Origin: Lachnospiraceae bacterium
GTDB lineage: Bacteria; Bacillota; Clostridia; Lachnospirales; Lachnospiraceae
Length of the DNA stretch: 52,467 nt
Direction: 5' to 3'
NCBI GenBank assembly: GCA_024699045.1
Contig: JAILQK010000147.1
Coordinates: 1-52,467, forward strand
Shown here: positions 24,458 to 34,465 of the stretch, piece by piece
How the letters are laid out: every line of letters begins with the position of its first letter
Position numbering within the stretch: the stretch's first letter is position 1
The notes under the pieces: generated by a model
What the model saw: only the letters and a program-made list of their open reading frames with translations
Databases searched by the model: none
What the model was told of the DNA's origin: nothing
Made by a program: the position numbers and the translations under genes

Positions 24458-24939
24458 AACTTCTTAGGCGGTTTACCGACCGCTTTGATAATATAATCGC
24501 CTGTCTCAGGATAGAACTCAACAGTCCTTCCGTAATTCAGTCCCGTATCCTCTGCACGGATAGGGATCTTCAGTTCGGCAAGCTTTTTCTTTACGGCTGC
24601 GACATTTCTGTCCCCTACCTTTACAAGCGCAGAGTTTTGCTGCATGGCAAACATCTGAGCCCCGCCTGCTATCTTGGCGACCATTCTGGATCTTACGCCA
24701 CCGGCTTTTTCCATTTGACGTACGAGCTCTTCCACGCCGGTATCGGCGAATTTCGCTATGTTTGAATTGTTCTTTATCTCTTTTGAGTCCGGCAGCATCA
24801 CATGGGCAAGACCACCCACTTTATTTACGGTATCCCTGATCGCTACACCGACACAGGATCCGAGCCCTAATGTTGTGATACTGTTTGGGCTGATGCAAAG
24901 CTTGAGGTCAGCCATGCCTACCTTTATCATCTCAGCCAT
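24454..24939 (-). CDS. cheD: Chemoreceptor glutamine deamidase
   Basis: The 161-residue protein deamidates specific glutamines of chemoreceptors and binds CheC. The catalytic cysteine is C29 in 'TLGLGSCVGVAIRD' and the histidine is H46 in 'GLAHVMLP'. Length is normal. CAGGAG precedes the ATG. It directly follows cheC, its partner. Confidence 0.96.
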   Translation of the reverse strand: MAEMIKVGMADLKLCISPNSITTLGLGSCVGVAIRDTVNKVGGLAHVMLPDSKEIKNNSNIAKFADTGVEELVRQMEKAGGVRSRMVAKIAGGAQMFAMQQNSALVKVGDRNVAAVKKKLAELKIPIRAEDTGLNYGRTVEFYPETGDYIIKAVGKPPKKL

Positions 24940-24961
24940 TTATAAGCTCCTGAATCAAATT

Positions 24962-25588
24962 TTATTGCATAACTCCGAGTGCCTTTAACAAGGTGGTATA
25001 CGAAGGAAGATCCGGTACGAGCACAAAATATCCGTTGAGCTCTGTATCCTCCGAGAAAGAGGTCTGGATCAAAAGCATCTGATCTCCGACCATTCCGAAT
25101 TCAATAGCCGGAACGGAAAGGAGCGCTTCCGCCATATCCACCGCAAGTGAAGGCACCGATTCGATGATCTTAAGATTGGTCAGCATTGACAATGAGTTAA
25201 GATAGCTGCCGACGATGATGTTACCGATCTCGCTGAGAGCGGATTGCTCGAGCTCGGTAAAGGGCTGTCCTTCGACAAAATCTCCACTGCTTCCCATCAG
25301 TTTTGCGACAAGCTCATGAGCTGATTTTTCCTCAAGAAGGAACATAATGGATCCGGTTATATCACCGGATATGGAAAGATATATCCCGGCCATTATCTGC
25401 TCCTCACCGCCCATGGTCTCGCCCATTTGGCTGAATTCAACCAATGCGACCTTGGGTACCGTCATGTCAACCTTGGTGTTCAGCATGGTAGCTAAAGCCG
25501 TGGCGGCATTTCCGGCACCTATGTTGCCTATCTCCCGCAGGACATCATAATACATGTCATCGACATTATTAAGATCAAGCTCTGCCAT
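24962..25588 (-). CDS. cheC: CheY-P phosphatase
   Basis: The 208-residue protein has two phosphatase motifs of the D/S-x3-E-x2-N type: 'DVLREIGN' near residue 14 and 'SALSEIGN' near residue 112, both intact. It dephosphorylates CheY-P and is stimulated by CheD. AAGGAGG precedes the ATG. It sits 9 bp after cheW and 22 bp before cheD. Confidence 0.95.
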   Translation of the reverse strand: MAELDLNNVDDMYYDVLREIGNIGAGNAATALATMLNTKVDMTVPKVALVEFSQMGETMGGEEQIMAGIYLSISGDITGSIMFLLEEKSAHELVAKLMGSSGDFVEGQPFTELEQSALSEIGNIIVGSYLNSLSMLTNLKIIESVPSLAVDMAEALLSVPAIEFGMVGDQMLLIQTSFSEDTELNGYFVLVPDLPSYTTLLKALGVMQ

Positions 25589-25597
25589 AATACCTCC

Positions 25598-26062
25598 TTA
25601 TGCCTGTTCCTTCTCACCGATGACCGTAGCCAGATTGAGAATGGATACCAGCCCCCTGTCGGTTTTACCTACAGAGGTAATGTAACCGTTTGATTCCTCT
25701 TTTTTCTCCCCTGTGACCTTTTCGATCTGGGAGTTATAAATATCCATGACCTGCTCGACCTCATCGACAATGATCCCGATAGCAGCCTGCGGATCCACCT
25801 TAACTATGATTATTCTGGTATTGCCGGTATACTCGGTCTCGGGCATATCAAATTTGACTCTCAGGCTCATTACCGGAATGACCTCACCTCTAAGGTTGAT
25901 CACGCCCTTAAAGTAACTCTGAACGTTGGGAACCCGTCTTATCGCAGGAACTCTTACGATATTGTCGATATAATTGATATCGATACCGTAATGCTCTATC
26001 CCCAGATTGACCACGATATACTGTGTGGCTTTATCTTCGACATACTTTTCTAATTCATCCAT
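25598..26062 (-). CDS. cheW: Chemotaxis coupling protein
   Basis: The 154-residue protein is a single CheW domain that links chemoreceptors to CheA. 'FKGVINLRGEVIPVMSLR' is the family signature and 'GIIVDEVEQVM' follows. A GGAGG site lies before the ATG. Between cheA and cheC, 56 and 9 bp away. Confidence 0.95.
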   Translation of the reverse strand: MDELEKYVEDKATQYIVVNLGIEHYGIDINYIDNIVRVPAIRRVPNVQSYFKGVINLRGEVIPVMSLRVKFDMPETEYTGNTRIIIVKVDPQAAIGIIVDEVEQVMDIYNSQIEKVTGEKKEESNGYITSVGKTDRGLVSILNLATVIGEKEQA

Positions 26063-26118
26063 ATCAGTAACCTCCGCTATTTGGCATGAGTATTGTTATA
26101 CGTACTGCTTCTCCCTGA

Positions 26119-28260
26119 TCAGATAAGCGCGTTCGCATCGATGATCAGAGCTACCTCGCCGTCACCGAGGATCGTTGCGCCGCTGATGATCCTGTCATTA
26201 TTGATGTACTTACCGAGAGACTTGATGACTATCTCCTGCTGACCGATAAGTTCGTCTACCACAAGGCCTGCAAGTGAATCACCCTTCTTTGCGATGACAA
26301 CGATCATGTCATCGCTCGGCTCGGTATGATCAAAGCCCAGAAGCTCTGAGAGCCTGATGATCGGGATGACCGTTCCGCGAAGCTGTATGACTTCCTTGCC
26401 CTGTACGAGTTTTACGTCAGACGACGGGATGTTTTCAATGGTCGTGATCGAATCAAGAGAGATCGCATACTTCTCGTCTCCAATAATGACCATGAGTGCC
26501 TGTATGATGGCAAGAGTCAGAGGAAGTCGGATGATCCAGGTGCTTCCCTCACCAAGCTTGGTCTTGACCGAGACATCTCCGCCAAGTGATTCGATATTGC
26601 TCTTTACGACATCAAGGCCGACGCCTCTCCCTGAGATCTCTGTTACGGTCTTTGCCATTGAGAAGCCGGGATCAAACAGATAATCGATGACCTCTTTATC
26701 GGTAAACTGGGCCGCGGTATCTTCGGATGCGAGTCCCCTTTCAACGATCTTTGCCCTGACGGCCTCTACATTGATACCCTTACCGTCATCGCCGACCTCG
26801 ATCACAACGGAGTTTCCATCCTGGAAAGCATTGAGGAAGATCGTTCCGGTTTCGGGTTTTCCGCTGGCCACTCTTTCATCAGGGTGTTCAAGTCCGTGAT
26901 CTGCGCTGTTTCTGATCAGATGCTGCAGAGGATCACCGATCTCATCGACCACGGTACGGTCAAGTTCTGTCTCTTCACCGGTGATGGTGAGCTGCATCTT
27001 TTTGTCAAGCTTCTTTTCAAGATCCCTGACCATGCGGGGGAATTTATTTACCGCGCTTTCGATAGGCACCATCCTGACCTTCATGACGGCTTCATGGAGA
27101 TTGGTGGTGACGCTCTCCAGATACTCAACCTGTTCGTTCAGGGTCTGACTTGAAGAATCTCCGCTGTCCGCTGCGGATACGATGGTATTTTTTGCTATGA
27201 TCAGCTCGGACACAAGGTTCATAAGTGAATCGAGCTTTTCTATATCTACTCTTATTGTTTTTGAGATGACCGGCTTCTTTGCCTGAGGCTTTGTGTTCGC
27301 AGCCTGCTTTGCAGCCGGAGCGGTTTCTTTCTTTACAGCCGGAGCAGTCTCGGGCTTCGGTTCCGGGGCTGCCGGCTCTTCCTTGACTTCTGCGGGCTCA
27401 GGCTCAGCCTCTTCCTTCTTTTCGGTTGCGGCACCGATCTCTGAGATAGTGGTCTCATTGAACTCTTCACCGACGACATCGGCTATTTCGGAAACGGAAA
27501 GCATGGCTTCCCTGGCCTTGTCAAATTCCTCGTCACAGATCGTATAAAGACTGAAGCTGAATTCAAACTTCTCATCCTCTATATCCTGGGTGGAAGGATC
27601 CGTCGCGACTATATCTCCCATATCCTCGAGGGCTTTTATGACTAGAAATGCTCTCGCTGCCTTAAGCAGACAGGTTTCTTCGATATATACCGTGAAACCG
27701 TAAACATGCTTTTCGGTGAGCGAAGCATCTTTCATTACATCCTTTGCGGAATCGTCAAGCTTCATGGATCTGTAGAGAGCTTTATCGCTGGGTGCGGCAG
27801 TATCCTTGGATTCGGAAGCTCCTCCTGCAGCAGGGGCTTCGGCCTTCTCGGGAGCAGGAGCCTCTTCTTTTCCTGTTGCGGCGTTTCTTATCCGGTTTAT
27901 CTCATTGATGATATTTTCATTCTCTTCTTCGCCCTCGTCGGTTGTCTCCTGTATATTGTTGACATAGCCTTCGATGGCATCGAGAGCCTGAAAAAGGATA
28001 TCCATGAGCTCGCTCGTCACCTTCATCGAGCCTGCTCTTACATCCGAGAAACAGTCCTCCATGTCATGGGTAAGGTGCTGGAGTCTCTTGTAGCCCATCG
28101 TTCCGGCCATACCCTTGAGCGAGTGAGCCGCCCTGAAGATCTCATTGATAGCGTCCTGATTTTCGGGTTCCTGCTCAAGGATCATCATCTGATCTGACAG
28201 GACTTGGATATGCTCCCTTGCTTCATCCAGGAAAATACCTAGATACTGACTTACATCCAT
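26119..28260 (-). CDS. cheA: Chemotaxis histidine kinase
   Basis: At 713 residues this is a full CheA. P1 phosphotransfer domain with H46 in 'AHSLKGMAGTMG'. A P2-like CheY-binding domain (about 180-275). An Ala/Pro/Lys/Glu-rich linker (about 285-340). P3 dimerisation (about 345-410). P4 ATPase with N-box 'HLIRNSADHGLEHP', G1 'GDDGKGIN' and G2 'GRGVGLDVV'. P5 CheW-like regulatory domain at the C-terminus. All key residues are present. It phosphorylates CheY and CheB, both in the window. Confidence 0.97.
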   Translation of the reverse strand: MDVSQYLGIFLDEAREHIQVLSDQMMILEQEPENQDAINEIFRAAHSLKGMAGTMGYKRLQHLTHDMEDCFSDVRAGSMKVTSELMDILFQALDAIEGYVNNIQETTDEGEEENENIINEINRIRNAATGKEEAPAPEKAEAPAAGGASESKDTAAPSDKALYRSMKLDDSAKDVMKDASLTEKHVYGFTVYIEETCLLKAARAFLVIKALEDMGDIVATDPSTQDIEDEKFEFSFSLYTICDEEFDKAREAMLSVSEIADVVGEEFNETTISEIGAATEKKEEAEPEPAEVKEEPAAPEPKPETAPAVKKETAPAAKQAANTKPQAKKPVISKTIRVDIEKLDSLMNLVSELIIAKNTIVSAADSGDSSSQTLNEQVEYLESVTTNLHEAVMKVRMVPIESAVNKFPRMVRDLEKKLDKKMQLTITGEETELDRTVVDEIGDPLQHLIRNSADHGLEHPDERVASGKPETGTIFLNAFQDGNSVVIEVGDDGKGINVEAVRAKIVERGLASEDTAAQFTDKEVIDYLFDPGFSMAKTVTEISGRGVGLDVVKSNIESLGGDVSVKTKLGEGSTWIIRLPLTLAIIQALMVIIGDEKYAISLDSITTIENIPSSDVKLVQGKEVIQLRGTVIPIIRLSELLGFDHTEPSDDMIVVIAKKGDSLAGLVVDELIGQQEIVIKSLGKYINNDRIISGATILGDGEVALIIDANALI

Positions 28261-28296
28261 TTGAAATCCTCCATTAAATTAAAATATATATAAATT

Positions 28297-29379
28297 TTAT
28301 TTAGTGCCTATCTGTTTTGTGATCGCGTCCGCGATCTTGTCGATCGGAAGGACCTCGTTCACGAGCCCGGTATTGGCGATCGCTTTGGGCATTCCGTATA
28401 CGGCACAGGTTGCCTCATCCTGAGAGATAACATATATCTTCTTTTTCTTCTCGAGGTTTTTGATGCCTTCGGTACCGTCCATGCCCATGCCTGTCAGCAC
28501 TACGCAGCAGATGCCGGAATAATCCGTATCCACGATGGACTCATACATATAATTGGCACAGGGTTTGACACCTTCCCTGTGAGGCTCATCCGTAAAATAG
28601 ATCCTTACATGTCTTGCTCCGGCTTTGCTGATCTTCATGTGCTTGCCGCCGGGAGCGATATAAACGGTTCCCTTTTCAAGAAGATCTCCGTCCTCGGCCT
28701 CTTTGACATGGATAGCGCCGAGTGAATCAAGTCTTTCCGCCAGCGACTTGGTAAAGCCTGCCGGCATATGCTGGACAAGTATGACCGGGGCATTAAGATT
28801 GGCGGGCAAAAGCGGGATAACCGAGTGTAATGCCTTGGGGCCGCCTGTTGAGCTTGCGATCGCTACAAGCTTCTCTCCTGTGATCTTAGTGGCGGGTCTT
28901 AAGCTGACGGGCGCCGCAGGTTTGAAAGCATGAGGATCTTTTGTCCCGATACTGTGGGAAACCGACACATGGTGACCGCCGGCCTGCGCCACAACCTCCA
29001 GTATCTTCAAAAATTCATGAGCAAAATCCTCACCGGAGGTCTCTTTGTATTTGTCAGGTTTCTTGATGAAATCGATAGCTCCGAGATCCAGCGCTTCGAT
29101 GGTCTGACTCGTGCCCTCTCCCGTTGTGGTGGAGAACATCATGACCCTTTCCTTGATGCCTTCATTCTTCAGCTGTCTGAGGAATTCCAGTCCGTCCATG
29201 ACGGGCATGTATACATCAAGTACTATTGCGTCGTATTTGTTAGCCTTTACCTTTGCAAGGGCTTCTTCGCCGTTTCGGCATGTATCCGGAGTATCGTATC
29301 TGCCGTCTTTTTTGATTATATCACAGGCAAGCTTCCTCATGAGTGCAGAGTCATCTACGACCAGAACTTTTTTACCCAT
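28297..29379 (-). CDS. cheB: Chemotaxis methylesterase/response regulator
   Basis: The start is placed at the ATG at 29379, because GGAGGTGAAA lies just before it; this gives 360 residues. The N-terminal receiver has D55 as phosphoacceptor and K108 region 'FIKKP'. The C-terminal methylesterase has catalytic S177 in 'IASSTGGPKAL', H204 in 'VQHMPAGFT' and D300 in 'LTGMGMDG'. It removes methyl groups from chemoreceptors. The matching methyltransferase CheR is not in the window. Confidence 0.96.
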   Translation of the reverse strand: MGKKVLVVDDSALMRKLACDIIKKDGRYDTPDTCRNGEEALAKVKANKYDAIVLDVYMPVMDGLEFLRQLKNEGIKERVMMFSTTTGEGTSQTIEALDLGAIDFIKKPDKYKETSGEDFAHEFLKILEVVAQAGGHHVSVSHSIGTKDPHAFKPAAPVSLRPATKITGEKLVAIASSTGGPKALHSVIPLLPANLNAPVILVQHMPAGFTKSLAERLDSLGAIHVKEAEDGDLLEKGTVYIAPGGKHMKISKAGARHVRIYFTDEPHREGVKPCANYMYESIVDTDYSGICCVVLTGMGMDGTEGIKNLEKKKKIYVISQDEATCAVYGMPKAIANTGLVNEVLPIDKIADAITKQIGTK

Positions 29380-29409
29380 TTTCACCTCCAAAATATAATT
29401 TCAGGATCA

Positions 29410-30159
29410 TCATTCCTCGATCCCGCTTGCTTTTTTTCTTATCTTTCTTTCCTCTTCAAAGATATATCTTATTATCCCTTCCCTGTCCTTGTCTTTGATA
29501 TTAACGAACTGGATATGGTTTTTGTATTCTCCTTCACGGCCTTCTATTGATTCCGAGAGGATTATCTTACCTATGACCGAATACTCGGTGAACCTTCCGT
29601 TAAGGTTAAGTGAGAATACGAAAAGGATCTTTGTCCCTCTTTCAAATCGCCTGTCAGAGATGAATTTAGCTCCACCGCCGCTGATATCGACGATAACACC
29701 ATCCTCAAGGGTCAGATCGGTGTTTATAAACCTTACGTCGTTTCCACCGACTTCTTCGAGCTCCTGAAGCTCCTGATCCTGTACCTCCCTGCACTTCATG
29801 TTGAGGATGCAGTTAAGCCTGTAGTATTCTCTACGCTGGAATTTTCTCAAAGGAGATGTAAGCTCGACCGTAAGTACATACATATTGTTTGCCTTGTATC
29901 GGTCGGTCACTCTGCCGTAACACTGATAGAGTCCTTTTCCGGAATAAAAGCAGAGGTCATAATCATCACCTATCTCGAGCAGGACGATATGTCCGTCAAT
30001 GAAGGGCATGTTTACCTTTATCTCATCTTCGGAAATTATGTCGAAAACACGGGATGTATAGGTTTTTCTTTCGATTATCCCGTTTTTAGTGACTCTTTCT
30101 TCACTTTTGACTTCGGTCAGGTCTACCTTGTCGCCCGGTATCACATGATCACTAAGCAT
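29410..30159 (-). CDS. PilZ-domain c-di-GMP effector (YcgR/MotI-like)
   Basis: The 249-residue protein has an N-terminal YcgR-type beta domain (about 1-95) and a C-terminal PilZ domain with both c-di-GMP signatures: the RxxxR of 'QRREYYRLN' near residue 110 and 'DISGGGAKF' (DxSxxG) near residue 160. Proteins of this type bind c-di-GMP and slow or stop flagellar rotation, for example by acting on MotA. AAGGAGG precedes the ATG. It lies between flhG and cheB inside the motility operon, as in other Firmicutes. Confidence 0.92.
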   Translation of the reverse strand: MLSDHVIPGDKVDLTEVKSEERVTKNGIIERKTYTSRVFDIISEDEIKVNMPFIDGHIVLLEIGDDYDLCFYSGKGLYQCYGRVTDRYKANNMYVLTVELTSPLRKFQRREYYRLNCILNMKCREVQDQELQELEEVGGNDVRFINTDLTLEDGVIVDISGGGAKFISDRRFERGTKILFVFSLNLNGRFTEYSVIGKIILSESIEGREGEYKNHIQFVNIKDKDREGIIRYIFEEERKIRKKASGIEE

Positions 30160-30237
30160 TATCCTCCTTCGGCCCGGCTGTTAAGCTCTTCCGATGCCAC
30201 TTTTATTATTTACGATCCATATATATTTTATCATGGA

Positions 30238-31122
30238 TCAGCCTGTATATCTTCCTCTTATCATATTCGCAAAGAATCCGGCCATCCCCGTTCTGAAATT
30301 CTGCTTCTCATGAGGGATATCCATCAGCGTCTTTGCAATATCATCAAAAGCTTTTGCCGACTTTGCATTCATATTGGATATACATACAGGGCTCTGCTGC
30401 ATCACAGCCTTTGAGAGCTCGGCATCCTCCGGGATAGACCCGAGGTAGGACATATCCAGATGAAGGTAGCGCTGCACCACTGCATTAAGCTTCTTGTAGA
30501 GCACTTCGCCTTCCTTGTAATCCGACACTTTGTTGGAGATCACCTTTATCCGGGTGTTTGCTCCGTTAAAGCCCGGGTTTCTTTTAAGTGCTTTCAGTAG
30601 CGAATATGAGTCGGTTATCGAGGTGGGTTCGGGTGTTGTCACAAGCAGTATCTCCCCGGATGCCACCAAAAACTCGATGACCGCATTTGATATTCCCGCT
30701 CCGGTATCGATTATTATAACATCGGAGATGCTGTCAAGGTCGGACAACTGTGTGACAAGATAATTGATATAATCCTGTCCGAGGTTTGAAAGTCCGGCTA
30801 TACCGCTCCCTCCGGAGATAAATCCTATCTCCATGGGTCCCCATGTGATAACATCTCTTATGCTCTTGCCCTGATAGATAAGATCGGCAAGATTGTTCTT
30901 GGGGACCGTACCGAACATAACCTCTATATTAGCCAGACCGAAATCGGCATCAAAGATGATAACACGCTGTCCCATCTTTTTGAACTGTACCGCAAGATTA
31001 ATGGACACGTTTGATTTTCCGACACCGCCTTTTCCGCTTGTCACTGTTATGACCCTTGCCGCATGGGCGGGAGCCACCTGATTCTGTTTTATTATAGTAC
31101 GAAGTCTTGTCGCCTGGTCCAT
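30238..31122 (-). CDS. flhG: MinD-like flagellar number/placement ATPase
   Basis: The 294-residue ParA/MinD-type ATPase has the deviant Walker A 'GKGGVGKSNVSINLA' near residue 30, and 'DADFGLANIEVM'. The N-terminal 'MDQATRLRTI' is the motif that activates FlhF GTPase. The C-terminal amphipathic stretch 'GMAGFFANMIRGRY' is a likely membrane-targeting helix. It follows flhF by 3 nt and has a GGGAGG site. FlhF/FlhG together set flagellar position and number. Confidence 0.95.
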   Translation of the reverse strand: MDQATRLRTIIKQNQVAPAHAARVITVTSGKGGVGKSNVSINLAVQFKKMGQRVIIFDADFGLANIEVMFGTVPKNNLADLIYQGKSIRDVITWGPMEIGFISGGSGIAGLSNLGQDYINYLVTQLSDLDSISDVIIIDTGAGISNAVIEFLVASGEILLVTTPEPTSITDSYSLLKALKRNPGFNGANTRIKVISNKVSDYKEGEVLYKKLNAVVQRYLHLDMSYLGSIPEDAELSKAVMQQSPVCISNMNAKSAKAFDDIAKTLMDIPHEKQNFRTGMAGFFANMIRGRYTG

Positions 31123-31125
31123 GTC

Positions 31126-32382
31126 TTAACCTCCCAGCATGGATCTGACAATGCTTTGAGGATTAAAGGACTCTATATCGTCCGGTACATCCTGTCCGTC
31201 AGTCACATATGAGATCTCAGCACCTGTATAAACTCTTATATTATAGATATTTCCGAAAGCGGAAGTCTCATCGAGCTTTGTAAAGATGATACGAAAGTCT
31301 CCCATTTCCTTATAAATATCGCATATGGAGAGAAGATCCCGGTATTTTGTCGTTACCGATAATACGAGATAAGTATCGATGGCGGTGATCTCCTTTGCGG
31401 TATCGAGGATATGCTTCATCTCATCCCGTTTTTCTTTGTCTTTGGGAGAATAACCGGCAGTGTCAACGAAGATATAGTCCTGATCCTTAAACTCCTCAAT
31501 GGTATTTTTAAGATCATCCGCGGTATATACCACTCTGAATGGCGCCTGCATTATCTCCGCATACGTCTTAAGCTGCTCCGCAGCCTTGATCCTGTATGTG
31601 TCGGAGGTGACAAGAGCGACCTTCTTTTTCTGATTGACGGCAAAATCGGAAGCAAGCTTTGCTATCGTAGTTGTCTTTCCGACTCCGGTGGGACCGAGAA
31701 AAACTATTACCTTGGGGCCCTCCGTCGACGGGGTTATTCCCGTGCTGACACCGAATCTTAAGATGAGCTTCTGGTATATGTTCGAAAGAAGATAATCAAC
31801 GGTCACTCCGGGTTTTGACAGTTTTTCGATCTCCTCGACCAGATCGTTCGCATAATTCTCATCCACTTCGTTGTTTATAAGTGTGGTATATATGAGCTTT
31901 ATGAAGCTCATGATCTCTTTGTTCGCGGATTTCTGGACGTTCTTTTCCGTCTCGGCATCCTGTTCCATAACGGTTTTAAGCTGCTGCTCGATCAGCTCCT
32001 GAAGATTGTCGATCTTATCGGTGCTGCGCCGTTTGGGGGTCTCGGGAGCTTTTGCTTTTTCGGGATGAAGCTTTTCGTATTCCTCATCCGTGAGGACATC
32101 CTTATATTGGGATATTTTCTTTTCGCTGCGGCTCGTCAGGGGAGGCTTTCCGGTCCCTTTGGGGATCCTGTCCGCTGCAGTATCGGGGTTGTTTCCGGAG
32201 AGATCGGTCTTTTCCTCCTCTATCGCTGCGGTGACTTCAACAGACGCTTTGGAAAAGATCCCGGCAAGGCCTCTTTTTTTGACCTTCCGGACGTTCATGA
32301 TCACGGCCTGGGCACCAAGCTCCGCTCTTGCCTCCTTCAGTGCCTCATCTTCGGTTTTTGCTGTAAATTTCTTGATTATCAT
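31126..32382 (-). CDS. flhF: Flagellar SRP-type GTPase
   Basis: The 418-residue protein has the N-terminal B domain (starting 'MIIKKFTAKTEDEALKEA'), a basic/acidic linker and SRP-type NG domains. G1 is 'GPTGVGKTTTIAKLA', G3 is 'DTAGYSPKDK' and G4 is 'TKLDETSAFG'. No clear ribosome binding site is seen, so it is likely coupled to flhA, which ends 7 nt upstream. It acts with FlhG in flagellar placement. Confidence 0.95.
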   Translation of the reverse strand: MIIKKFTAKTEDEALKEARAELGAQAVIMNVRKVKKRGLAGIFSKASVEVTAAIEEEKTDLSGNNPDTAADRIPKGTGKPPLTSRSEKKISQYKDVLTDEEYEKLHPEKAKAPETPKRRSTDKIDNLQELIEQQLKTVMEQDAETEKNVQKSANKEIMSFIKLIYTTLINNEVDENYANDLVEEIEKLSKPGVTVDYLLSNIYQKLILRFGVSTGITPSTEGPKVIVFLGPTGVGKTTTIAKLASDFAVNQKKKVALVTSDTYRIKAAEQLKTYAEIMQAPFRVVYTADDLKNTIEEFKDQDYIFVDTAGYSPKDKEKRDEMKHILDTAKEITAIDTYLVLSVTTKYRDLLSICDIYKEMGDFRIIFTKLDETSAFGNIYNIRVYTGAEISYVTDGQDVPDDIESFNPQSIVRSMLGG

Positions 32383-32389
32383 AATAATT

Positions 32390-34456
32390 CTATGCGGTTA
32401 TCATTCCGATACTCTGCAACTCCACATCATTTTCTATCTCATTATATGACACGGCCACCAGTTCATCAAAATAATCCTCGGTGAGCTTTTTGAAATAGAT
32501 ACGGACTATGGGTGAGGTCACAACGATCTCATTTCTTCCGAGATCATCCAGTTTGTTTATCTCGGTCTGGGTAGCGGCGATTATCGCTTTTGTCCTTTCG
32601 GGATCAAGTGTAAGATATGCTCCCTGTTCGGTCTGTTTCACGGAAGACATTATCTCCTGCTCTATCTTCGGATCAAGAGTTACGACCTGAGTCGTTTCCC
32701 CGGGTTCAAAGTACCTTGCGGAAATAGCGCGTTTTAATGCCTGTCTTACATACTCGGTCAGGACATCGGTATCACGCGTGGTCGCCGAATAGTCGGCAAG
32801 TGTTTCAAATATAGTGAGCAGGTCTCTGATCGAGACTCCTTCTTCAAGCAGATTCTGCAAAACCTTCTGGATCTCTCCAAGTCCGAGAAGCTTCGGGGTG
32901 AGCTCTTCGACGACAGAGGGATTGGAATCCTTCAGGTTGTCTATGAGGTTCTGAGTATCCTGACGTGTCAGGAGCTCCGCGATATGCTGTCTTATCACCT
33001 CGGTAAGATGAGTTGCTATGATAGAAGGCGGATCGACGACGGTATAGCCCATTGACTCCGCTCTTTCTCTCTGACCTTCGGTTATCCAGATGGCAGGCAG
33101 ATGGAAGGAAGGTTCCTCGGTCTGGATCCCGGCGATCTCCTCTTCCACGTATCCCGGGTTCATCGCCATATAATGATCGAACATGATCTCCCCTGCAGCG
33201 ACCTGCACCCCTTTTATCTTGATGATATACTGATTCGGGTTGAGCTGGATGTTGTCCCTCAGTCTGATGATGGGTACCACGGTGCCCATTTCCAGCGCTA
33301 TCTGACGCCTTATCATAACGACACGGTCAAGCAGGTCTCCTCCCTGATTGACATCCGCCAGAGGGATGATCCCGTAACCGAATTCGAGCTCGATAGGATC
33401 CACCGAAAGCAGGGAGACCACATTTTCAGGCTTCCTGATCTCTTCGGCAGATACTTCTTCCTCTTCGACCTTGCTCTCGACCTTCTGGACCTCAAGCTGG
33501 TTTTGCATCACTCTTCCTCCGACCAGGAAGAGCGCGCCCACAACCGTAAAGATCACAACATTCAGAGGCGTAACGACGCCAAGGAATACGATGACGGAGC
33601 CTGCCATATACATTACCTTTGGCACTCCGAAAAGCTGCTTTACAAGATCCGGTCCGAAGTCAGCCTCTTTTCCGCCCTTGGTGACCAGGATACCGGTCGC
33701 GAGCGATATCAGCAGTGAAGGGATCGCAGATACAAGGCCGTCACCTATGGTAAGTATGGTGTAATTCGACAATGCATCGGCAAAGGTGTCACCTCTTCTC
33801 AATACGCCCATCGCGATACCGCCGATAACGTTGATACCTGTGATGAGAAGACCCGCGGTGGAATCTCCTTTTACGTACTTCACGGCACCGTCCATGGAAC
33901 CGAAGAACGATGCTTCCTGCTGGATCTTGTCTCTTCGTCTTTTGGCTTCGGCATCATCGATCGCGCCGGTATTGAGGTCGGCATCTATAGCCATCTGCTT
34001 ACCGGGCATGGCGTCCAGAGTGAATCTTGCCGTGACCTCGGACACACGCTCGGAACCTTTGTTTATGACCACAAACTGCAGTATGATAAGTATTATATAG
34101 ACTATCGTACCGATAATAAGGTCATTTCCGCCGACGAACTGTCCAAAAGTCCTTACGACGTTTCCGGGATCGCCGGTCGACAGTATCAGTTTGGTCGATG
34201 AAACGTTGAGGGATATCCTGAATATGGTCGTAAAAAGCAGGACCGTAGGATAAAACGACATCTCAAGCACTTCATTAACGAACAGAGTATTGAAAAGGAT
34301 CGCAAATGCCACCGCCATGTTGAGTGCAAGCATTATATCGAGCAGAGTGTTCGGCATCGGAACGATAAGGAACACAAAAGCAAAGAGCAGATATAAAGCT
34401 ACTCCCAGATCCTGTATGCTGAATACTTTCTTTTTGGTTCCCGCCGCGGTATCCAT
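32390..34456 (-). CDS. flhA: Flagellar export gate protein FlhA
   Basis: The 688-residue export gate subunit has about eight TM helices in residues 15-315. The family signature 'SEVTARFTLDAMPGKQMAIDADLN' is present in part around residue 140-165 (R, D and K residues of the FHIPEP loop). A large cytoplasmic domain (about 340-688) receives chaperone-substrate complexes. Length and order (flhB, flhA, flhF, flhG) are standard for Firmicutes. Confidence 0.97.
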   Translation of the reverse strand: MDTAAGTKKKVFSIQDLGVALYLLFAFVFLIVPMPNTLLDIMLALNMAVAFAILFNTLFVNEVLEMSFYPTVLLFTTIFRISLNVSSTKLILSTGDPGNVVRTFGQFVGGNDLIIGTIVYIILIILQFVVINKGSERVSEVTARFTLDAMPGKQMAIDADLNTGAIDDAEAKRRRDKIQQEASFFGSMDGAVKYVKGDSTAGLLITGINVIGGIAMGVLRRGDTFADALSNYTILTIGDGLVSAIPSLLISLATGILVTKGGKEADFGPDLVKQLFGVPKVMYMAGSVIVFLGVVTPLNVVIFTVVGALFLVGGRVMQNQLEVQKVESKVEEEEVSAEEIRKPENVVSLLSVDPIELEFGYGIIPLADVNQGGDLLDRVVMIRRQIALEMGTVVPIIRLRDNIQLNPNQYIIKIKGVQVAAGEIMFDHYMAMNPGYVEEEIAGIQTEEPSFHLPAIWITEGQRERAESMGYTVVDPPSIIATHLTEVIRQHIAELLTRQDTQNLIDNLKDSNPSVVEELTPKLLGLGEIQKVLQNLLEEGVSIRDLLTIFETLADYSATTRDTDVLTEYVRQALKRAISARYFEPGETTQVVTLDPKIEQEIMSSVKQTEQGAYLTLDPERTKAIIAATQTEINKLDDLGRNEIVVTSPIVRIYFKKLTEDYFDELVAVSYNEIENDVELQSIGMITA

Positions 34457-34465
34457 ACTCTAAGA

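Noticed and set aside
30214-30239. 7-bp inverted repeat GATCCAT/ATGGATC after flhG
   Set aside because: The loop is 12 nt and no T run follows. It is too weak to call a terminator.
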